Source: Candidatus Woesearchaeota archaeon (GTDB lineage Archaea > Nanobdellota > Nanobdellia > Woesearchaeales > GW2011-AR9). From it: 32,268 nt of DNA. The stretch's first letter is position 1. Each line of letters begins with the position of its first letter. The stretch spans positions 1 through 32,268 of the forward strand of contig JAGVYN010000001.1 in NCBI GenBank assembly GCA_018303265.1, read 5' to 3'. The notes beneath the pieces were generated by a model. It was not told the origin of the DNA. It did no database searches and worked only from the letters and a program-made list of their open reading frames with translations. A program made the position numbers and the translations under genes. Of the stretch, positions 14,952 through 22,267 are shown one piece after another.

Positions 14952-15177
14952 AAAAATTGAGAACTATTCAACATGGTATAACAACTTCGAATGACGCGAC
15001 CGAGTCTATACGCCATCGCCGTTAAGATCGGTGCGGACTCTGGGCTGTATCACTCACAAAAAGAATTGTGCCTTTCATTTGCTGTACTGACCAAAACGTC
15101 CCAGCAGCAAAAGAAATAAATATAAGTATAGATAACATATATATTACATCGTATACGAAAATGTCCCAGGTGATGTC
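14952..15177. other. Intergenic region with GC-rich island
   Basis: About 60 bp (14995-15055) are far richer in G and C than the surroundings. On the minus strand a short frame reads V-R-T-D-L-N-G-D-G-V before a stop, which looks like a dockerin or EF-hand style calcium loop and may be a remnant of a secreted-protein gene. No convincing RNA fold was found. The right end contains AT-rich promoter sequence and an AGGTGAT ribosome site (15168-15174) for the next gene, only three bases before its ATG. Confidence 0.4.
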
Positions 15178-17058
15178 ATGATCAATAAAAAAGCAAAAAA
15201 TCTCAATCCTAAATCAATTAAGAAAGTTACAAAAGAAAGAAAAGAACTTCTTTCTGCTGTTCCACCACTCCCGCCTGAACTGGAAGAAAAACTGAAGAAT
15301 CTGAAAACAAAACTGGATTCATTTAAAGCAAAAGTTCTCGAAAAATTTGGAGATTACATCATTGGCATCACCCTTCTGCCTCCAGAGAAAGCCGCGGAAA
15401 AAAGAGAAGAAAAAGAAGAAAAGAAAGATGACAAGACAGACGAGAAGAAGATTTCTGTTCTCGTTCTCGTGGATGACACTACTTCCACAAAAATGTCCAA
15501 GGATGAACTGCATCAGAAATTCTCTACTATTATCAGCAAATTCGCAGAAGAGATTGACAAGAACATTGTCCCGCAAAGCGTCTTGTTGACCGATGTATGG
15601 CAAAATTGTTATGATGGCAAATATGATCTTAACAAGTTAATTTCACTTAGCGCGCCACTTCATGATACAGGAATGCTTGCTGCCATCAAGATTGCGGAAA
15701 TTCACAAGACCATGGTCCTCAAAAAGTTTGAGAAGTATATCTTAAGTTATGTTCTTGCCGGTTCCTTAACGCAAGGAAAAGCAACGCCAACCAGCGATAT
15801 TGATGTATGGATCGTTATTGATGACACTGATGTAAAAAAAATGACTCGGGTGGAATTAAAAGACAAGCTGCGGGCGATCATCATCGGCATGGGCATTGAA
15901 GCAGGAGAAATTACCGGTATCAAAAACAAATTAAATATCCAAGTGTATATCCTAACCGATTTCTGGGATTCATTGAAAGAAGCTAATCCAATCATTTTTA
16001 CGTTGTTACGAGATGGAGTTCCGTTCTATGATAGGGGTATTTTCATGCCTTGGAAACAGTTATTGCGCATGGGAAGGATCAAGCCCAGCAGGGAAGCGAT
16101 CGACTTATTTATGAGCACGGGCGAGCAGAGTATTAAACGCATCCAGCATCGATTGAAAGAAATGGGAATGGAAGATACTTATTATGCCATTCTTACCCCA
16201 AGCCAGGCGGCAATTATGTTATACGGTCTGCCACCCCCTACACCAAGAGAAACACCTGATGTGCTGGAAGAGATTTTTGTCAAGAAAGAAAAAATGCTGG
16301 AACCGGAATATGTTAAAATCCTGCGAGCCAATGTGGAATTACGTAAAAAAATCGAGCATGGCGAGAAGAAAGAGCTAAGCGGGACGGAACTGGATGAGTA
16401 CGTCACCAATGCTGAGAAGTATCTGAAACGGATCCGTGAACTGTTTAAGACAATTGAAGAAAAATATGACGAGCGCAGCGTGCTGTTCCTCTATGATGAA
16501 ATCGTGACCATTATCAGGGACGTCCTCCGATTGGAAGGCATTGAGAAAGCACAGGATGCGGAATTAATTAAACTCTTTGAAGATGAATTGATTTCGACAG
16601 GAAAAGTTCCTGCTCGATATCTACGTGATTTGAACGAGATTGTCGAAGCAAAGCGTAAACATGATCAGAAAAAACTGACGAAGAATGATATCGAGAAAGC
16701 ACGTAAGGGAAGCGGCGGTCTGGTGCGCTTCCTTGTCGAATACATGCAGCGCAAACGGGGAAAGGAATTAGAACGCGCCAGAATCAGGGTCAAGCATGGT
16801 GAAAAGTATGGGGAAGTCATATTGTTAGACGAAGTTGCTTTTGTCATTCATGATATTGACGCCAAAGACCAGCGGATTGAGAAAGCAAAACTAAATTCTG
16901 ATGGAAGTTTAGGATCGTTGGAGGAAAGCAATTTGGAAGAGTTGGAGAAAGAACTTGCCAAGATGAAGTTTCCCAAACGTGTGTTCATTAAAGAACCAAT
17001 CTTTGAAGATTTAAAGAACATTTTTGGCCGTGATGTGGAAGTGCTGCTGCATTACTGA
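15178..17058 (+). CDS. Double nucleotidyltransferase-HEPN-like protein
   Basis: The 626-residue protein contains two copies of a nucleotidyltransferase-like module. The second (~185-300) is intact: GS at 195-196 and D207-x-D209 within TSDIDVWIVID. The first (~45-165) keeps the strands (ISVLVLVDDTT, then VLLTDVWQN matching VYILTDFWDS) but lacks GS and DxD and has a Lys/Glu insert (~71-90), so it is catalytically dead. Residues ~305-470 are helical and look like a HEPN-type domain; the last ~130 residues are a mixed tail. Such MNT-like enzymes transfer nucleotides to RNA, proteins or drugs; the target is unknown. The AGGTGAT ribosome site is very close (3 bases). Its stop overlaps the convergent gene by 7 bp. 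Confidence 0.82.
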   Translation: MINKKAKNLNPKSIKKVTKERKELLSAVPPLPPELEEKLKNLKTKLDSFKAKVLEKFGDYIIGITLLPPEKAAEKREEKEEKKDDKTDEKKISVLVLVDDTTSTKMSKDELHQKFSTIISKFAEEIDKNIVPQSVLLTDVWQNCYDGKYDLNKLISLSAPLHDTGMLAAIKIAEIHKTMVLKKFEKYILSYVLAGSLTQGKATPTSDIDVWIVIDDTDVKKMTRVELKDKLRAIIIGMGIEAGEITGIKNKLNIQVYILTDFWDSLKEANPIIFTLLRDGVPFYDRGIFMPWKQLLRMGRIKPSREAIDLFMSTGEQSIKRIQHRLKEMGMEDTYYAILTPSQAAIMLYGLPPPTPRETPDVLEEIFVKKEKMLEPEYVKILRANVELRKKIEHGEKKELSGTELDEYVTNAEKYLKRIRELFKTIEEKYDERSVLFLYDEIVTIIRDVLRLEGIEKAQDAELIKLFEDELISTGKVPARYLRDLNEIVEAKRKHDQKKLTKNDIEKARKGSGGLVRFLVEYMQRKRGKELERARIRVKHGEKYGEVILLDEVAFVIHDIDAKDQRIEKAKLNSDGSLGSLEESNLEELEKELAKMKFPKRVFIKEPIFEDLKNIFGRDVEVLLHY

Positions 17059-17420
17059 TCAGTATTTTCTTTCCAAATTGTGTTGTAATATTTGTCAATA
17101 ACTTTCCGGCTCGCTGCTTTTTCCTTGTCGGGAATGATTTTAACAGATGTTTTCTGGAAAGGTTCAACGCGAAAGAAAACATCGTTCAACGAGCCGTTAT
17201 GGACAATCACGCTTCCATTTGAGCAATGTGGAGTTGCATCTAGGCCTTCCTTCTGTAAAAGAGAAACAAGGTCCTGAGCAACTCGAGCACAGGCTTGAGG
17301 GTCTGGTTCTGAAAAAGAGAGGTAGAGATTTTTTTTCTTATGAAGACGGTATTCATTCCAATACTCTTCTTCCGCAAAAAGGGCATATGCAGGTGTACAA
17401 AATTTGTTTATTCTTTTCAT
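17052..17420 (-). CDS. Unrecognised small protein, 122 residues
   Basis: No family is recognised. The protein is mixed alpha/beta with a central PQACARVAQDLVSLLQKEGLDA helix and strand-like SNGSVIVHNGSLNDVFFRVEPF, then a basic C-terminal helix (EKAASRKVIDKYYNTIWKEN). There are three cysteines (positions 8, 44 and 66) but no paired metal motif. No signal peptide. It converges with the nucleotidyltransferase gene, the two stops overlapping by 7 bp, so its last two codons read through the other gene's end. Upstream is a TATA-like CTTTATAAAATTTTA stretch on both strands near 17440-17455. Confidence 0.68.
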   Translation of the reverse strand: MKRINKFCTPAYALFAEEEYWNEYRLHKKKNLYLSFSEPDPQACARVAQDLVSLLQKEGLDATPHCSNGSVIVHNGSLNDVFFRVEPFQKTSVKIIPDKEKAASRKVIDKYYNTIWKENTDQ

Positions 17421-17600
17421 CAGCCATTTCGTTCGTATCTTCTTTATAAAATTTTATGAGAAAATGGCATCTAGACACACAGAAAAAGTAGAAAAAACAA
17501 ATTTGTTTCTCTATTTTGTATTTAAACAAAAAAAATCAATTTTTCCACAAAATAACCAAAAAATCAAGCTTTGTTAAGTTTTAAAACCTCAAAATTAACC

Positions 17601-17610
17601 CTTTTATAAG
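17601..17610 (+). promoter_or_regulatory. TATA box and leader for the coiled-coil protein gene
   Basis: CTTTTATAAG is about 25 bp before a predicted transcription start near 17632, which would exclude the ATG at 17624 and leave a ~50-base leader ending in the ribosome site GGAGGTGA (17671-17678) before the ATG at 17684. Confidence 0.6.
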
Positions 17611-17683
17611 ATATCTTGCAAGCATGTTTAAAAAGTTATTTCTTCTACCTCATGGCATGAAAAACAAATTGGAGGTGACCGAA

Positions 17684-18868
17684 ATGGCACTATTAAAGAA
17701 ATGTGCTTCCCTCGCCGTGCTGGTGATTTTTATGTTAAGTATTGTCCCACTGGCATTAGCGGAAGAAGCAGCGACGGAAGAAACAACGTCAGAAGATACA
17801 TCAGCAACTGATGTAGAAGAAACTGATGTAGAAGATAAAGAGGTAGATAAAGAGAAAGATGCGCAGCCACGGAAAGTCCGGGAAGCGCAAAAGAAAATAG
17901 CAAACGCCCGGAATCGTATTGCCGGAGCACAGCAAGAAGTTAAAAGAGATATGAAAGAAGTACAAGAACGTCTCCGCGAAGTTCGTGAGAAATATCAAGA
18001 AGTGCGAGCCGCGCATCGGGAAAACAAGGATAAATTGCTTGAAATGAACCGTGTCGTGAAAGCATGTAAAGGGGACGATTCTGAGGATTGTGAAGCAAAA
18101 CGGAAAGAATTGCGGGCCGGCGTTATCCGCCATCTGAGCAAGACGACTGATGTCATTGAGCGATCTCTGGAACGATTGACAGAACGTGTTGAAACGTCTG
18201 AAGTGCTGACAGATGAAGAACGCAGTGATGCCTTGGCAAGATTAGACAATCTTACTGCAGATCTTACCGCCACGCGTGAAAAAGTGGATGGATTGACAAA
18301 AAATTCAACTGTGGAAGAAATCCGGACGGTCATCAAAGAAGTAAAGGAGACCTGGAAGGAAATCCGCAAGGAAGAACGACGTATCGTTGCGTTGTTAGCT
18401 CATGCGAAACTGGGAGAAGTTGTAGAGAAGCATGAAGGTTTAGTTCAGAGCATGCAAGCACGCATCGATAACCTTGCCAAGCAGGGTGCAGACACTACTG
18501 AATTGGAAACAATAAAAGCAGAATTTGAAACTCTTCTCGCTAAAATCAGAGAAGACTACAATACCGCAAAAGAAGAATGGCAGGCTGCAGAAGATAAAAA
18601 AGCAGCGCTTGACGCCTGGAAAGATGTCCAGCAGAACGTTCGTGACGGCATGAAAGAAGCGCGGGAATTGTTGCGTGACTTTACCAGGAAATTTGTGGAA
18701 TTGAAACAAGGCCTGGCTGAAGAGAAGAAGGACGCAAAAGAAGCAGAAGAGGAAGAGGACGAAGAAGAATCTGAAAACGAAACTTCTGATAGTGAAAACG
18801 AAACAGAAGAGAATGAAACCGAAGAAAACGAGTCAGATTCTGAGGAAAACACTACCTCTGAGGAATAA
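17684..18868 (+). CDS. Secreted coiled-coil protein with acidic, glycosylatable tail
   Basis: The start at 17684 follows GGAGGTGACC, the best ribosome site in the window. The 394-residue product has a clear signal peptide (hydrophobic ~9-24, cleavage near ALA|EE at 26). A short Thr/Glu linker is followed by ~300 residues of almost uninterrupted heptad-rich, highly charged coiled coil. The tail (~345-394) is nearly pure Glu/Ser/Asn/Thr/Asp with several N-x-S/T sequons (NET, NES, NTT), so it may be glycosylated. A single disulfide is possible (two Cys around CKGDDSEDC). It is likely a long surface or cell-contact fibre; no enzyme motif is present. An efficient terminator follows. Confidence 0.85.
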   Translation: MALLKKCASLAVLVIFMLSIVPLALAEEAATEETTSEDTSATDVEETDVEDKEVDKEKDAQPRKVREAQKKIANARNRIAGAQQEVKRDMKEVQERLREVREKYQEVRAAHRENKDKLLEMNRVVKACKGDDSEDCEAKRKELRAGVIRHLSKTTDVIERSLERLTERVETSEVLTDEERSDALARLDNLTADLTATREKVDGLTKNSTVEEIRTVIKEVKETWKEIRKEERRIVALLAHAKLGEVVEKHEGLVQSMQARIDNLAKQGADTTELETIKAEFETLLAKIREDYNTAKEEWQAAEDKKAALDAWKDVQQNVRDGMKEARELLRDFTRKFVELKQGLAEEKKDAKEAEEEEDEEESENETSDSENETEENETEENESDSEENTTSEE

Positions 18869-18902
18869 AGAAGTTTTTTAAACTTCTTTATTTTTTTCTT
18901 TT
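18866..18902 (+). terminator. Hairpin and T-run terminator
   Basis: AAGAAGTTT-TTT-AAACTTCTT (starting at about 18869) is a perfect 9-bp inverted repeat and is followed by TATTTTTTTC and TTTTTT. It lies right after the stop of the coiled-coil protein gene. Confidence 0.75.
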
Positions 18903-18944
18903 TTTAATTTGTATTTAGAACTATATTTAGATAAGAGGTGACTT

Positions 18945-19196
18945 ATGAGAAAAAGCATTTTTGTTTTAGTCGTACTTGGTTTGATTGGTTCTCTTCTGAT
19001 GCTGGGTTGCCAGCCAAAACCATCGGAGATTAAAAAAGAGGTCTCTCCTTCAGTCGTCGAACAAGAAATCGTAGAAATTGGAGAAGAAACATCTGTTGAT
19101 AAAGGATTAGGAGAACTTGAAGATCTTGATACTTTGACAGACGAGACAGAAGAAGACCTGACCTTTGAAGAATTAGATAATTTAAATTTAGAATAA
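18945..19196 (+). CDS. Small acidic lipoprotein
   Basis: The 83-residue product starts at an ATG preceded by GAGGTGA. Residues 1-21 form a lipoprotein signal (RKSIFVLVVLGLIGSLLML) ending in a lipobox with Cys22 (LMLGC). The rest is short, acidic and low in aromatic residues (EELEDLDTL-type repeats of Leu/Glu/Asp), without a folded-domain signature. It should be lipid-anchored on the outer face of the membrane. It follows the acidic coiled-coil protein, separated by that gene's terminator, and both share the acidic bias. Function unknown. Confidence 0.8.
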   Translation: MRKSIFVLVVLGLIGSLLMLGCQPKPSEIKKEVSPSVVEQEIVEIGEETSVDKGLGELEDLDTLTDETEEDLTFEELDNLNLE

Positions 19197-19239
19197 ATGT
19201 ATTTTTTTCTATTTTTCTTCTTAAGTTCTTATATTTTTA

Positions 19240-19549
19240 AATTTTGACAGCCTCCTCTGGGATAGCGAAATCACAGTTTTGGCATAAGTGCAAAGATAAT
19301 TTTTGCACTCACACTCTTTAGTTTCATTATCGCATATATTGGTGCTACCTTCAAAGGTATTTCTGCAATGATATGCAAATGTTCTGGTTCAACTTCTCTT
19401 TCAAGAAGCACCACATTTGCTTTTTTCGCAGCTTCTTCAAGAGCAATTACACAAATCTTTTTAGAGTAATCGCTATTGAAGATCTTGTAGCGATATTTTG
19501 TGCACCACTCAATATGCCAAGTACTCTTGCCTTCAGCATGGTGGAGTGG
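19240..19549 (-). pseudogene. tnpA: IS200/IS605-type TnpA remnant
   Basis: Read on the minus strand from 19549, the frame encodes GKSTWHIEWCTKYRYK, a helical stretch, then EPEHLHIIAEIP, which is the HUH motif (His-x-His in EHLHII) of Y1 transposases, and a KLKSVSAKIIF helix like the K-G-x-S-x-x-i block. The frame closes at TGA (19271-19273); beyond it the reading continues FRYPRGG, matching the usual PKLRxRYP(R/K)G sequence, so CGA to TGA is a likely nonsense mutation. The catalytic tyrosine region is gone and no clear start codon remains. No TnpB is present. It marks an old insertion at the left side of the accessory pocket. Confidence 0.75.
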
Positions 19550-19731
19550 CTATTTGAGCAAGACAGTTTGAGGCAACATACAAACTGCCGAGAGAACGAA
19601 AGAACGAGAAGTAAAATTCTTAATTTTCAATCAATTCTGCGATAGCATACATCAGTTTAGGGGGTTTCCGTATCAAAGCCGAAGGCTATTTTAGTAATCA
19701 ATCTGGGCGTTTTTACGAAAATTTAGCGAAA

Positions 19732-19740
19732 GATTTATAG
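19732..19740 (+). promoter_or_regulatory. TATA box of the vapBC operon
   Basis: GATTTATAG lies 38-46 bp before the vapB ATG. The palindrome at 19759-19771 falls at the expected transcription start, where a bound repressor would block RNA polymerase. Confidence 0.55.
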
Positions 19741-19758
19741 GTGTGTAACCACATCTAT

Positions 19759-19771
19759 TCACATAATGTGA
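19759..19771. promoter_or_regulatory. Palindromic operator candidate before vapB
   Basis: TCACATAATGTGA is a perfect palindrome with a single central base, 7 bp before the vapB start. Antitoxins with ribbon-helix-helix folds bind such sites to repress their own operon, so this is the natural operator for VapB. Confidence 0.6.
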
Positions 19772-19777
19772 TAAAAT

Positions 19778-20005
19778 ATGCCAAATATAACTTTAGCAAT
19801 ATCAGAAGATTTGCACGCAAGGATGCGACAACACTCTGAAATTAGATGGAGTGAAGTAGTTAGAAAAACAATAACGCAGAAGATAGAAGATTTAGACGTT
19901 ATGGATAAATTAACTGCAAAAAGTAAATTAACACAAAGAGATGTAGATGAAATTGCTAGTAAAGTTGATCGTGCAGTTGCAAGAAAACTCAGTCTAAGAA
20001 GATGA
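19778..20005 (+). CDS. vapB: VapB-type antitoxin, ribbon-helix-helix
   Basis: The 75-residue protein begins PNITLAISEDLHARMRQH and continues with RWSEVVRKTITQKIEDL, the strand-helix-helix pattern of small RHH DNA-binding antitoxins. The last ~30 residues are a charged tail that would wrap around the toxin. It overlaps the PIN toxin gene by four bases (ATGA), the usual toxin-antitoxin coupling. The palindrome just upstream is the likely autoregulatory site. Confident on the family, less on the exact VapB subtype. Confidence 0.88.
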   Translation: MPNITLAISEDLHARMRQHSEIRWSEVVRKTITQKIEDLDVMDKLTAKSKLTQRDVDEIASKVDRAVARKLSLRR

Positions 20006-20427
20006 TTCTCGTTATTGACACAAATATTCTTCTTGCTGGACTTATTAAAGATTCTACAGTAAGAAAAATAATTGTTGAGTCTGGATGGGAATTTTATTAT
20101 CCTGAGATCTCTTTCCATGAAGTGCGAAAGTACAAAGATTTAGTTCTTGAAAAGTCTGGGATGAATGAAGAAGAATATACAGAATTGTTAAATTATCTGT
20201 TAAAACATATAACCTTAGTTCCAGAAGAACAGATTAAACCTAAAATAGAAGAAGCGGATAAACTTCTTGGAAAAGTTGATCCTGACGATGTTGTTTTCTT
20301 AGCAACTGCTTTTAGCATAGAAAATTCTAAGATATGGTCAGATGATCCTCATCTTGAAAAGCAAGTTAAGGTAAGAGTGTTTAAAACGAAACATATTGTA
20401 AAGCTGTTTTTTCCTGAAGAAGAATAA
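20002..20427 (+). CDS. vapC: VapC-type PIN-domain toxin
   Basis: The 141-residue protein is a PIN ribonuclease: Asp6 in VIDTNIL, Glu40 in SFHEV, Asp95/Asp96 in KVDPDDVVFLATA and Asp114 in IWSDDPHL give the four acidic metal ligands. VapC toxins cut initiator tRNA or rRNA when the antitoxin is lost. The start overlaps the vapB stop (ATGA). Length is normal for the family and all catalytic acids are kept, so it should be active. The SFHEVRKYK and WSDDPHL blocks resemble archaeal PIN proteins more than typical bacterial VapC. Confidence 0.9.
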   Translation: MILVIDTNILLAGLIKDSTVRKIIVESGWEFYYPEISFHEVRKYKDLVLEKSGMNEEEYTELLNYLLKHITLVPEEQIKPKIEEADKLLGKVDPDDVVFLATAFSIENSKIWSDDPHLEKQVKVRVFKTKHIVKLFFPEEE

Positions 20428-20805
20428 ATAATTGCGAAAGCAAGAATTATCAGGTTATTTTAGGCGCTCGCTGGATTTCTGGCTAGAAATATTAGTATAT
20501 AGTGGCGAACATAAATAATTGAGCAATTATTATCCGACATTATATAACGAAGGCACTACATAATCGTATTAATGTGCCTTCAGTATATTTTGGATTGATG
20601 AAAAAATATCACAAGAAAAGCAAAACTATTTTGATCTTATTTTATTGATATTGTATCGGGCATGGCTCAGTAAAAGCCTATTCTTCGTATTAAATCAAAA
20701 AAATGCGGAACAGAGAAAATTGTTTTTTTGACTTATTATTTTTTATAGTACAAACACCCTTAATAAGTAGTAACATTTATAAATAAACTATTTTTTACCA
20801 TTACA
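20428..20805. other. Non-coding stretch with two dyads
   Basis: No credible gene is seen. AATAATTG-AG-CAATTATT (20514-20531) is a perfect 8-bp inverted repeat with a 2-base centre. GAAGGCAC (20549-20556) and GTGCCTTC (20574-20581) form a second perfect 8-bp stem with a 17-base loop. They may be transposon-end hairpins or operators. The right end holds the TATA box (CATTTATAAAT, 20774-20784) of the J-domain gene, 22-32 bp before its ATG. Confidence 0.55.
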
Positions 20806-21702
20806 ATGCGTGATACCAATCCTTTCGAACAACTTGGACTGAATAGAGATGTAGTAGCTTTTTTAGCGGAAAGAGGACAACTGGAAGATTACGTAAGAGA
20901 TGTTTATCGCGCAACTATAACTCGAGTTCATCCTGATAAAGGAGGAAATGATGAATTAGCTAAGCTCGTTAATGAGGCATTTGGTGCAATTCGTGATAAA
21001 CCAGAAAATATCCCTTCTTGGCTTGCCGGTATGAATGGGAGTCCTAAAGCAACCTCGGGATACTCCTCTAAACCGGAAGTAAGAACACCTCCACGACCAG
21101 AATCTGGATCAGAAACGGAATCAATAGGGAAATACACTTTAATTAAATCTCCTACCTACGCTTTAGGAATGGAAGAATTACGTAACGCAGGAAAAACCCC
21201 CTTCAGTTTTGCGGATAATTTACGCGCCCGCCTGGAACAGCCAGATTTATTTGATACTTGGCTGGATTCTGATACTGGCATTGTCTACAAAGCAGGAAGT
21301 TCTAAGATTAAAATTATCCCTGCTTGCGATTATCTACGACATATTCCTGCTGATTTTATTTCAGCATTTATTCCAGTTGATTATAGTAAGCTGAAAGGAA
21401 CAGAGCTTGATACAAAAAAGATGAAAGTAAATAAATCTTTGACAAAATCAGAGATTCTATCACATCCGGGATGGCTTGCTCTTGTAGGCGGCGATGCTGA
21501 TTTATTGAGAAGATATACTCATGATGCTTTTGCTCGTTATGCTAAAAAATATAGAGAAAGTGATAGAATGATGGGGTTTAATGTCGTTGAAAATCATACA
21601 CAAAACCAATTAAGGGCGGCCGGTGTCAATATTCTTAACAGCAACTCTTACGCCTATGGCATCAATAACCTTAGCAATAGCGGCCGTTTCCTGTCACGGT
21701 AG
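20806..21702 (+). CDS. J-domain protein with unknown C-terminal region
   Basis: Residues ~5-65 form a J domain: helix II (EDYVRDVYRATITRV), the invariant HPD at 42-44 (VHPDKGGND), and helix III (LAKLVNEAFGAIRD). Such domains stimulate an Hsp70 ATPase. The rest of the 298 residues lacks the DnaJ Gly/Phe-rich, zinc-finger and substrate domains: a Ser/Pro/Lys linker (~78-110) leads to an unrecognised domain with strands and helices (KIKIIPACDYLRHIPADFI; LVGGDADLLRRYTHDAFARY) and an Asn/Ser-rich end. It is a specialised J protein, likely cytoplasmic, recruited to an unknown target. It sits between two toxin-antitoxin-like modules. The message is nearly leaderless. Confidence 0.85.
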   Translation: MRDTNPFEQLGLNRDVVAFLAERGQLEDYVRDVYRATITRVHPDKGGNDELAKLVNEAFGAIRDKPENIPSWLAGMNGSPKATSGYSSKPEVRTPPRPESGSETESIGKYTLIKSPTYALGMEELRNAGKTPFSFADNLRARLEQPDLFDTWLDSDTGIVYKAGSSKIKIIPACDYLRHIPADFISAFIPVDYSKLKGTELDTKKMKVNKSLTKSEILSHPGWLALVGGDADLLRRYTHDAFARYAKKYRESDRMMGFNVVENHTQNQLRAAGVNILNSNSYAYGINNLSNSGRFLSR

Positions 21703-21711
21703 CCCCTCGTC

Positions 21712-21730
21712 CGCCCCGCAGGGCGCGTGA
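21712..21730 (+). terminator. GC hairpin after the J-domain gene
   Basis: CGCCC-CGCA-GGGCG (21712-21725) is a 5-bp GC stem with a tetraloop starting 10 bp after the stop, followed by TGAAAAATTTATA. It is a likely transcript end for the J-domain gene or a barrier between convergent genes. Confidence 0.5.
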
Positions 21731-21763
21731 AAAATTTATATTCTTCAAACAGTTCCGTTAAAA

Positions 21764-22267
21764 TTATAATTTTTCAAATATTTCTTCTGCTCTGTCAACA
21801 AATTTTCGTGCATCAGATTTTGTTTTCTCTGCAATGTCTTTGGTTGTTTTTTTGGTTACAGAATACTGGGCAATTTCTCTTCTATCTCTGACATCACGTA
21901 GCATCTCAATCTCTTCTTTTTGTATTCTAAGATTTTCAAAATTTTCAAAATGACTTTTATCAAGTAATTTTCTTTTGACAAAAAGTTCTTCCAAAACTAC
22001 TGCTGTCGCCGTATGGGATTTGCTTCTCAATCCTAATTTTGCAAGGAGGCTCAGAGCAGACATATACATTGCATAGTAAGCAGTGATGACAACCCATTCG
22101 TCAGCGGTATGATCTTTTGGAAGTGCAAGAACATCTTTGAATTTTTCAGCTTTACTCAATAATTCCATAGTCACAAGATTTGACCGTGATTTTTTGAGGT
22201 AAGGCTCAGCCAGATTTTTAACAGTGTGATCTTTTACGAGCTGTTCTCTTTTTATGAAAGTCTCAAT
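21764..22267 (-). CDS. HEPN-domain protein, apparent ATT start
   Basis: The first usual start codon is GTG at 22174, which would give 136 residues. However, the frame stays open and protein-like for 31 codons further upstream (IETFIKREQLVKDH...), with no ATG, GTG or TTG, back to an ATT at 22267 overlapping the stop of the nucleotidyltransferase gene and following a GAGGTG ribosome site at 7-base spacing. The full 167-residue product fits a HEPN protein: helices with WVVITAYYAMYMSALSLL and the conserved RDRREIAQYS near the end, in place of the usual R-x4-6-H. It pairs with the adjacent nucleotidyltransferase as in HEPN/MNT toxin-antitoxin systems. A single-base error converting ATG to ATT is the alternative explanation. 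Confidence 0.8.
   Translation of the reverse strand: METFIKREQLVKDHTVKNLAEPYLKKSRSNLVTMELLSKAEKFKDVLALPKDHTADEWVVITAYYAMYMSALSLLAKLGLRSKSHTATAVVLEELFVKRKLLDKSHFENFENLRIQKEEIEMLRDVRDRREIAQYSVTKKTTKDIAEKTKSDARKFVDRAEEIFEKL

Noticed and set aside
14990-15060. GC-rich patch considered as a small structured RNA
   Set aside because: Only short imperfect stems were found and no C/D, H/ACA or tRNA signature; a decayed coding remnant with a DLNGDG loop explains the composition as well.
15161-15181. Six-codon leader peptide (M-S-Q-V-M-S-stop) before the double nucleotidyltransferase
   Set aside because: It overlaps the ribosome site and start of the real gene; too short to support without expression data.
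19373-19645. Plus-strand open frame of 90 codons
   Set aside because: It is antisense to the TnpA relic and its residues show no fold-like pattern; the minus-strand reading carries the transposase motifs.
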